From positions 1 through 37,700 of the forward strand of contig JAFDFZ010000035.1 of NCBI GenBank assembly GCA_019309565.1: a DNA stretch of 37,700 nt, read 5' to 3'. Every line of letters begins with the position of its first letter. Within the stretch, counting starts at the first letter, position 1. The notes below the pieces were generated by a model, which saw only the letters and a list, made by a program, of their open reading frames with translations, did not search any database and was not told where the DNA came from. Below are positions 33,267-37,700 of this stretch, in pieces. The DNA comes from Deltaproteobacteria bacterium. Lineage in GTDB: Bacteria > Desulfobacterota > Desulfobacteria > Desulfobacterales > SURF-15. A program made the position numbers and the translations under genes.

Positions 33267-34460
33267 TTATGGTAAAATAGACAAATCCAAGTCCATCCAG
33301 TGGGCTTCCGCTGGAGCAGAGCCTGCGGATACAGCTTTTTCCGCCTCACGAACCATTCGGCTAACAGAATCCATATTCACCTCCCGGCCACCGTATCCTG
33401 CAATAAAATCGATAATTAACGGAGCATCGGGCCGGCCATAGAGCTTGGCCTTTAAATCCAATCCCACGGCACCTTCGCTTCCCATGGAAAAACTGGCATC
33501 CATTACGGCCACCGCTCTGGCGTCTTTTACAGATTCAAATATATCCTCATGGGGAAAAGGACGATAGCAGCGTATTTTCACAAGCCCGACCTTTCTTCCC
33601 TCTGTTCGGAGCCGATCCACGGCCTCCTTAACTGTCCCGGCCACCGAACCCATGGCAACCAGAATAACATCGGCATCTTCCGTACGATATGGCTCTATCA
33701 ATCCGCCATGATCGCGGCCGGTAATTTCGCTAAGTTCCGTGAAGATTTCCTTAATTCTATGCTTGGCCTGTTGCATTGCCTGCTGGATGGAATATCGAAA
33801 CTCCATAAGAACGTTATCTTCTGCATAGGAGCCCCATGTTTTGGGGTTTTCCACATCCAGAAAATTATCCGGTTTAAACGGCGGCAGAAAAGCGTTGATT
33901 TTTTCCTGATCCAGAAGCTGAACCCTTTCATAAGAGTGGGTCAGGATCCAGCCATCCATGCACACCATGGTGGGTAGCAGGATATGAGGGTCTTCTGCGA
34001 TTTTAAAAGCCGCCAGATGAACATCATAGGCTTCCTGGCTGCTTTCCACATAAAACTGAATGACACCTGAGTCTCTTAAAGAAACAGTATCCTGATGATC
34101 GACCTGGATGGTAATGGGAGCGGAAACGGATCGATTTACTCCCGTGATCACGAAGGGAAGGCGTAAGCCCACACTGCAATACAGGACTTCGGTCATCAAC
34201 AACAACCCCTGGGACGAGGATGCCGTATAAGACCGGCTACCGGCTGCAGAAGCGCCTGCCAGAACACTTGCTGCGGAAAATTCGGATTCCACGGGTACGT
34301 ACTGGGCTTCAATCTCACCGTTGGCAACCATGCGTGCAAGAGCCTCCACGATATGGGTCTGGGGACTGATTGGAAAGGCTGATATCACATGCGGACGGCA
34401 TCCTTTAACCGCCATGGCTACGGCCTCTGAACCTTCGATGACCCTTTCATCATTCATCAT
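33267..34460 (-). CDS. porA: 2-oxoacid:ferredoxin oxidoreductase, alpha subunit
   Basis: A 397-residue subunit with the pyrimidine-binding/transketolase-type core. AFPISPQTHIVEALA near 28-42 replaces the usual YPITP; ASSQGLLLMTEVLYCSVGLRLPFV and the C-terminal YRPFPHEDI are family landmarks. It shares one base with porD (TAATG). Partner of PorB in forming the active heterotetramer half. Confidence 0.93.
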   Translation of the reverse strand: MMNDERVIEGSEAVAMAVKGCRPHVISAFPISPQTHIVEALARMVANGEIEAQYVPVESEFSAASVLAGASAAGSRSYTASSSQGLLLMTEVLYCSVGLRLPFVITGVNRSVSAPITIQVDHQDTVSLRDSGVIQFYVESSQEAYDVHLAAFKIAEDPHILLPTMVCMDGWILTHSYERVQLLDQEKINAFLPPFKPDNFLDVENPKTWGSYAEDNVLMEFRYSIQQAMQQAKHRIKEIFTELSEITGRDHGGLIEPYRTEDADVILVAMGSVAGTVKEAVDRLRTEGRKVGLVKIRCYRPFPHEDIFESVKDARAVAVMDASFSMGSEGAVGLDLKAKLYGRPDAPLIIDFIAGYGGREVNMDSVSRMVREAEKAVSAGSAPAEAHWMDLDLSILP

Positions 34461-34717
34461 TACTTCTCCTCAGGAACCATTCGGATAGCATCGGCCGGGC
34501 ACTCGTGGGCACAGAGACCGCATCCTTTGCAATAGTCGTAATTGATCACATAAATACTTTCTTTTACAAAAACCGATGTATCAGGACATACATCCCTGCA
34601 AATACCGCAAGCCTTGCATGCTGTCATGTCGATGATGGGCCTTTGCTCTCTCCAGTCTCCGGTTTTATAAGCAAGACTGCTTCCGCCGCGAGTCACCGCG
34701 CCGATGGTAATTTTCAT
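34460..34717 (-). CDS. porD: 2-oxoacid:ferredoxin oxidoreductase, delta (ferredoxin) subunit
   Basis: An 85-residue protein with two [4Fe-4S] motifs, CKACGICRDVCP and CKGCGLCAHECP, the electron-transfer subunit of four-subunit oxidoreductases. The N-terminal GSSLAYKTGDWREQRPIID is typical of PorD. Its ATG overlaps the porC stop by four bases (ATGA). Confidence 0.94.
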   Translation of the reverse strand: MKITIGAVTRGGSSLAYKTGDWREQRPIIDMTACKACGICRDVCPDTSVFVKESIYVINYDYCKGCGLCAHECPADAIRMVPEEK

Positions 34718-35271
34718 GCTGCTCTCTCCTTAACGTCCTTATAGCTTTCTTCCACGACAAGCGCGTTCTTTTCTCCAAGCTCTCCGGGAAACTTGCTTTT
34801 TACTGCCGAGATAGCGGCTTTAAGGCTAAGTTCATTTGTAACCGCCGCAAATGCACCCAGCAGAGCGGTGTTAATGATGGGACGCCCGAGTATTTTTCTG
34901 GCCAGCGCATCGCCGGAAAACTTAATCACGCGAAAAGAAGCTTTTTCCAATCCTCGTCCTGACAGGTCCCCTTCTGTATTAATCAGCATCAACCCACCCG
35001 GTTTTAAGCCCTCTGCGACATCCAATTCATCCATGATTGTGGCATCCTGAACAATGACATAATCAGGTGTTGCAACCCTGCTTCGAAGCCTTATCGGCCT
35101 GTCACTTATACGACAGTATGCCATGATGGGTTTGCCTCTGCGCTCCCCCCCGCCGCCTAAAAACGGAAAGGCTTGACCATATTTACGGTCTTCCAAGGCT
35201 GCAATCGCCATAAACTGGGCCAGCACAAGAGATCCCTGCCCGCCTCTTCCGTGAATTCGAATCTCTTTCAC
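34714..35271 (-). CDS. porC: 2-oxoacid:ferredoxin oxidoreductase, gamma subunit
   Basis: A 185-residue subunit starting with IHGRGGQGSLVLAQFMA, the hallmark of the gamma subunit, and including GGERRGKPIMAYCRISD. It starts with GTG behind GGGGAGGA; no ATG is in frame nearby. First gene of the porCDAB-kduD-abfD run, in the gamma-delta-alpha-beta order also used by Thermotoga and archaea. Confidence 0.92.
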   Translation of the reverse strand: MKEIRIHGRGGQGSLVLAQFMAIAALEDRKYGQAFPFLGGGGERRGKPIMAYCRISDRPIRLRSRVATPDYVIVQDATIMDELDVAEGLKPGGLMLINTEGDLSGRGLEKASFRVIKFSGDALARKILGRPIINTALLGAFAAVTNELSLKAAISAVKSKFPGELGEKNALVVEESYKDVKERAA

Positions 35272-35398
35272 ATTTCCTCCCCCCGGGGTTTCAAATCAAG
35301 CACCGCCTGGCATCTGCCCGATGGATTTGAACCGCTGCCGGAAGCCAATCGACATCAAATGATCAAAAGAAAAAGCACGCCCCCCCGCTTTTTATCGA

Positions 35399-35427
35399 AT
35401 CATATCACAGGTATTATGATGAATAAA
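35399..35427 (-). promoter_or_regulatory. Candidate extended -10 promoter for porCDAB-kduD-abfD
   Basis: On the minus strand TATGAT (35404-35399) is preceded by TGA, an extended -10, and 17 bases further up by TTTATT (35427-35422), a weak -35. Transcription would start near 35392, leaving a leader of about 120 bases before porC. Confidence 0.4.
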
Positions 35428-35490
35428 CGCAAAGCGGTGATCAGCGGCGAGCATAGAGGATATCGAAATTTGCAGACACCATCCATAAAC

Positions 35491-35526
35491 AAAGGCGGTA
35501 TCCTGTGGAAAAGGGATACCGCCTTT
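35491..35526 (-). terminator. Terminator of the corrinoid protein gene
   Basis: Perfect 13-base arms AAAGGCGGTATCC (35491-35503) and GGATACCGCCTTT (35514-35526) with a 10-base loop. On the minus strand the stem ends in TTT and continues TTTGTTTATGG, a moderately T-rich tail. It lies 75 bases after the stop of the corrinoid gene. Confidence 0.75.
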
Positions 35527-35600
35527 GAAGTGCTTCCCATCTGTGTTCACCTGTTCTTGGTAAACCACATAGTTGAACAAATCAACAGGGTTTCTTATCT

Positions 35601-36233
35601 TTACGAAAGCATGGCTTTGACTTTATCGACGACTTCCGCCGCATTCTCTGCGTAACCGTCGGCTCCAATTTCATCGGCAAATTTCTGGGTTACAGGAGCG
35701 CCTCCCACCAGCACCTTGACATTGCCTCTAATCCCTTCGTTATCCAACACCGCAATGGTTTCTTTCATAGCCGGCATGGTAGTGGTCAAAAGAGCGGACA
35801 TCCCTAAGAATTCAGGGTTTTCATTCTTTACCGCCTCTGCGAATTTTTCCGGTGCGATATCCACACCGAGATCAATTACCTTCATGCCGGCGCCTTCCAT
35901 CATGATGCCCACCAGGTTTTTACCGATATCATGCAAATCCCCCTTTACGGTTCCCAGCACAACAGTGGCAAGAGATTTGACCTCTTCTCCGACCATAAGC
36001 GGTTTGAGTTTCTCAAGGCCCGATTTCATGGCACGAGCTGCAATCAGCATTTCCGGTACATAGATTTCGTTGTTCTTAAATTTCTCTCCCACAACAGACA
36101 TAGCTTCTATCAATGCCTTTTGAATGATATCCGCAGCAGATATCCCTTCCGTGAGTGCCTTATCAATTGCTTCGACGGTCTTGTCCCTGTTTCCTGCTAT
36201 AGTCGCCTCTTTGATTTCATCCAACACGGCCAT
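35601..36233 (-). CDS. Methyltransferase-type corrinoid protein
   Basis: A 210-residue protein of the MtaC/MtbC/MtmC family. A helical cap domain (about 1-85) precedes the B12-binding Rossmann domain with D99-x-H101-x-x-G104 (GDLHDIGKN), where H101 is the lower axial ligand of cobalt, and later VLVGGAPVT. Such proteins carry a methyl group between a substrate-specific methyltransferase and a second methyltransferase. Neither partner is encoded in the window, and a terminator follows, so this copy is orphaned here. The ATG at 36233 has AGGAGG upstream and gives the usual family length; a longer frame to 36374 is rejected. It diverges from the uxaE-like gene. Confidence 0.92.
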   Translation of the reverse strand: MAVLDEIKEATIAGNRDKTVEAIDKALTEGISAADIIQKALIEAMSVVGEKFKNNEIYVPEMLIAARAMKSGLEKLKPLMVGEEVKSLATVVLGTVKGDLHDIGKNLVGIMMEGAGMKVIDLGVDIAPEKFAEAVKNENPEFLGMSALLTTTMPAMKETIAVLDNEGIRGNVKVLVGGAPVTQKFADEIGADGYAENAAEVVDKVKAMLS

Positions 36234-36303
36234 GCCTCTTTCCTCCTTTTTATGGATGCATTGAAAAAATTCAATCAATTCCAATCGCTGTAAAAAAACT
36301 CTT

Positions 36304-36328
36304 AGTATATCGTAAAACAACCTGTCAA
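36304..36328 (-). promoter_or_regulatory. Weak candidate promoter for the corrinoid gene
   Basis: On the minus strand a perfect TTGACA (36328-36323) and TATACT (36309-36304) occur, but only 13 bases apart, short of the normal 16-18. A regulator that remodels the spacer could use it; otherwise the pairing is coincidental. Confidence 0.25.
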
Positions 36329-36386
36329 GGGGTAAACCCAGAAGTTCCAAAAATCTCATACTCAAGTTTCGCACCCTTAAAAAAGC

Positions 36387-36403
36387 TCAAGCTCAAAGCT
36401 TGA
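36387..36403. promoter_or_regulatory. Operator-like palindrome in the divergent region
   Basis: TCAAGCT-CAA-AGCTTGA is a perfect 17-base palindrome. It overlaps a plus-strand TTGACA (36400-36405) that could be the -35 of the uxaE-like gene, although the -10 at the right distance is poor. The arrangement fits a repressor operator, which is inference. Confidence 0.4.
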
Positions 36404-36508
36404 CACAGGATATTCTTTCTGAGATTCATCAATTGCGAAATGGTGCTCATACGCAAATCGTATTGAGCGCTGTGGCTTAAAACTGGCTTTAAGGTTAAAG
36501 GTGAAATC

Positions 36509-37700
36509 ATGAAACTTGAAAAATACAGCTTCGGCATTGGAGATCGATTCGGCCTCCAGGGAAAAGCACAGTTGCAAGCAATCATAAAGGCCAAGAGAAT
36601 CGGTATAAATCTCATGCCTGTTTGGAATAAATCTTTCAGAGAACATCAGATTGTGGGCACATCTCCGGATGATGTCCGCAACGAAGCAGATGATACGGTA
36701 AAAGCATTGAACTGGCCCGAATCATACTATGTGGATGCCGATCATATCGGCCTTCAAAATGTGGATGCCTTCCTTGAGGCCAGCGATTTTTTCACATTGG
36801 ATGTGGCTGATTTTACAGGACGGCCGGCCTCCCAAAAAGATATCAAGGGCTTTGTCGACAAATATTCGCAGTATGCGGGAACTCTTGAGATCCCTGGAAT
36901 TACAACTGGTTATGAAGTAAGCAGATCGCTGATTGAGCAAACTGCTCGAAAATTTTTGCTGGCCATAAAGGAAGCCGCGCGGATATACCGGCGCATCGAG
37001 CACGTCAAAGGAGAAGACAATTTTATCACCGAAGTGTCCATGGATGAAACCCTCGAAGCTCAAACACCGGTTGAGCTGTTTTTTATCCTGGCTGCCATAT
37101 CCCATGAAAACATACCTGCACAAACCATAGCCCCTAAATTTCCAGGCCGGTTCAACAAAGGGGTGGATTATGTCGGCATCCCAGAGCAGTTTAAAAAGGA
37201 GTTTCGTGAAAATTTAGCCGTTTTGTCCCATGCCGTAAGGGAGTTTGATCTGCCTCAAAACCTGAAGCTCAGCATACATTCGGGCAGTGACAAATTTTCC
37301 ATCTATAAACTCATCGGCCGGTCATTGCGGAAAACAGGATCCGGCATCCACATAAAAACCGCTGGAACGACGTGGCTGGAAGAACTGATCGGGTTGTCGG
37401 AATCGGGCGATGAAGGCCTGGCAGTGGCCAAAGAAATTTATCGCCTGGCCCTTGATCGTAAGGATGAACTCTGCCGACCCTATGTGGCAGTCCTTGATAT
37501 CGATTCTTCAAGACTTCCTTCTTCAGATGAGGTCGACACATGGGATGGTCCCACGTATGGAGCAAGCCTCCGTCATAACCCGTCCTGTGAATTGTATAAC
37601 CCTCATTTTCGTCAATTGCTGCATGTGGGTTTTAAAATCGCAGCCGAGATGGGCGATCGATATCTCAAAGCACTTAGAGCAAACGAAGAGACGGTTTCAC
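36509..37700 (+). CDS. uxaE: UxaE-like tagaturonate/fructuronate epimerase, incomplete at window end
   Basis: An open frame of at least 397 codons without stop before the window ends. The protein begins MKLEKYSFGIGDRFG; the core SIHSGSDKFSIYKLIG (about 255-270, H257) and GIHIKTAGTTWLEEL (about 279-293, H281) match the tagaturonate epimerase family described in Thermotoga, which interconverts tagaturonate and fructuronate so that galacturonate can enter the glucuronate branch. AAAGGTG precedes the ATG by six bases. It diverges from the corrinoid gene, with a palindrome between them. The assignment rests on remembered family motifs; the exact epimer substrate could differ. Confidence 0.75.
   Translation, partial: MKLEKYSFGIGDRFGLQGKAQLQAIIKAKRIGINLMPVWNKSFREHQIVGTSPDDVRNEADDTVKALNWPESYYVDADHIGLQNVDAFLEASDFFTLDVADFTGRPASQKDIKGFVDKYSQYAGTLEIPGITTGYEVSRSLIEQTARKFLLAIKEAARIYRRIEHVKGEDNFITEVSMDETLEAQTPVELFFILAAISHENIPAQTIAPKFPGRFNKGVDYVGIPEQFKKEFRENLAVLSHAVREFDLPQNLKLSIHSGSDKFSIYKLIGRSLRKTGSGIHIKTAGTTWLEELIGLSESGDEGLAVAKEIYRLALDRKDELCRPYVAVLDIDSSRLPSSDEVDTWDGPTYGASLRHNPSCELYNPHFRQLLHVGFKIAAEMGDRYLKALRANEETVS

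Larger units (their letters stand above)
35272..35600. other. Gene-free stretch between por operon and corrinoid gene
   Basis: About 330 bases that contain the terminator of the corrinoid gene (35491-35526), a candidate por promoter (35399-35427) and, in the por leader, a short AT-rich hairpin AAAAAGC (35370-35376) / GCTTTTT (35387-35393) with a run of seven C in the loop. Near the porC start GGTTTCAAATC and GATTTGAACC form an imperfect inverted repeat. Confidence 0.5.

Noticed and set aside
36234..36615. Minus-strand frames upstream of the corrinoid gene (extension to 36374, ORFs 36325-36615 and 36377-36646)
   Set aside because: They lie in an AT-rich divergent promoter region, give no recognisable protein and overlap the start of the uxaE-like gene.
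36722..37123. 133-codon minus-strand frame inside the uxaE-like gene
   Set aside because: It is antisense to a frame with clear family motifs and has no recognisable content itself.
1..37700. CRISPR array, insertion sequence, integrase, prophage or tRNA-linked island
   Set aside because: No regularly spaced repeats, transposase-like frames, attachment-type direct repeats or tRNA cloverleaf were seen on reading both strands; a tRNA scan could still find one I missed.

Overview
The window reads as a chromosomal segment of an anaerobic bacterium, most likely a member of Desulfobacterota (former Deltaproteobacteria). This is an inference. It rests on a four-subunit 2-oxoacid:ferredoxin oxidoreductase, a glycyl-radical-enzyme activase with two ferredoxin clusters, a radical-type 4-hydroxybutyryl-CoA dehydratase homologue, a methyltransferase-type corrinoid protein, TRAP and tripartite tricarboxylate (TTT) importers, and a PAS histidine kinase whose N-terminus (MPGKPSYEELKQRV) is typical of that phylum. 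I saw no rRNA, tRNA, CRISPR array, transposase or integrase.

Left part (1-5.9 kb): a glyoxalase-type VOC enzyme (minus strand), a 2-keto-3-deoxygluconate kinase-like PfkB protein with a small unknown ORF after it, then a hybrid PAS histidine kinase and an NtrC-type sigma54 activator (plus strand). A sigma54-like -24/-12 element lies upstream of the kinase.

Chemosensory island (5.9-18.5 kb, all minus strand): reading in the direction of transcription, a stand-alone REC protein, a soluble receptor with two signalling tips, a three-domain CheW, CheD, CheB, a STAS protein, a HEAT-repeat protein, CheR, CheY, a CheA with three HPt domains, a REC-HATPase (RsbW-like) protein and an HDOD protein. A near-perfect sigma54 promoter (18524-18539) sits upstream of the first gene. 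There are no transmembrane segments in the receptor, so the array should be cytoplasmic. STAS plus REC-HATPase suggests a partner-switching output wired into the chemosensory phosphorelay. A class III adenylate cyclase with an unrecognised N-terminal domain follows upstream (18958-20787).

Metabolic island (21-35.3 kb, all minus strand): transcribed from right to left are porCDAB, a KduD-like SDR and an AbfD-like dehydratase (tight spacing, probably one operon); then tctC, tctB, tctA, a glycyl-radical activase and 6-phosphogluconate dehydrogenase (gnd); then dctP, dctQ, dctM. In both transporter sets the binding-protein gene is separated from the permease genes by a strongly structured intergenic segment. 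Right edge (35.6-37.7 kb): a corrinoid protein (minus) diverges from a UxaE-like tagaturonate epimerase (plus) that runs off the window. KdgK, KduD, UxaE and Gnd all point to sugar-acid (uronate/gluconate) catabolism, with porCDAB and AbfD as possible downstream CoA-ester chemistry; the combined pathway is a hypothesis.

Most notable candidates for something new: the chemosensory system with two receptor tips, three CheW domains and three HPt domains plus a partner-switching branch under sigma54 control; and the porCDAB-kduD-abfD operon linked to sugar-acid genes.
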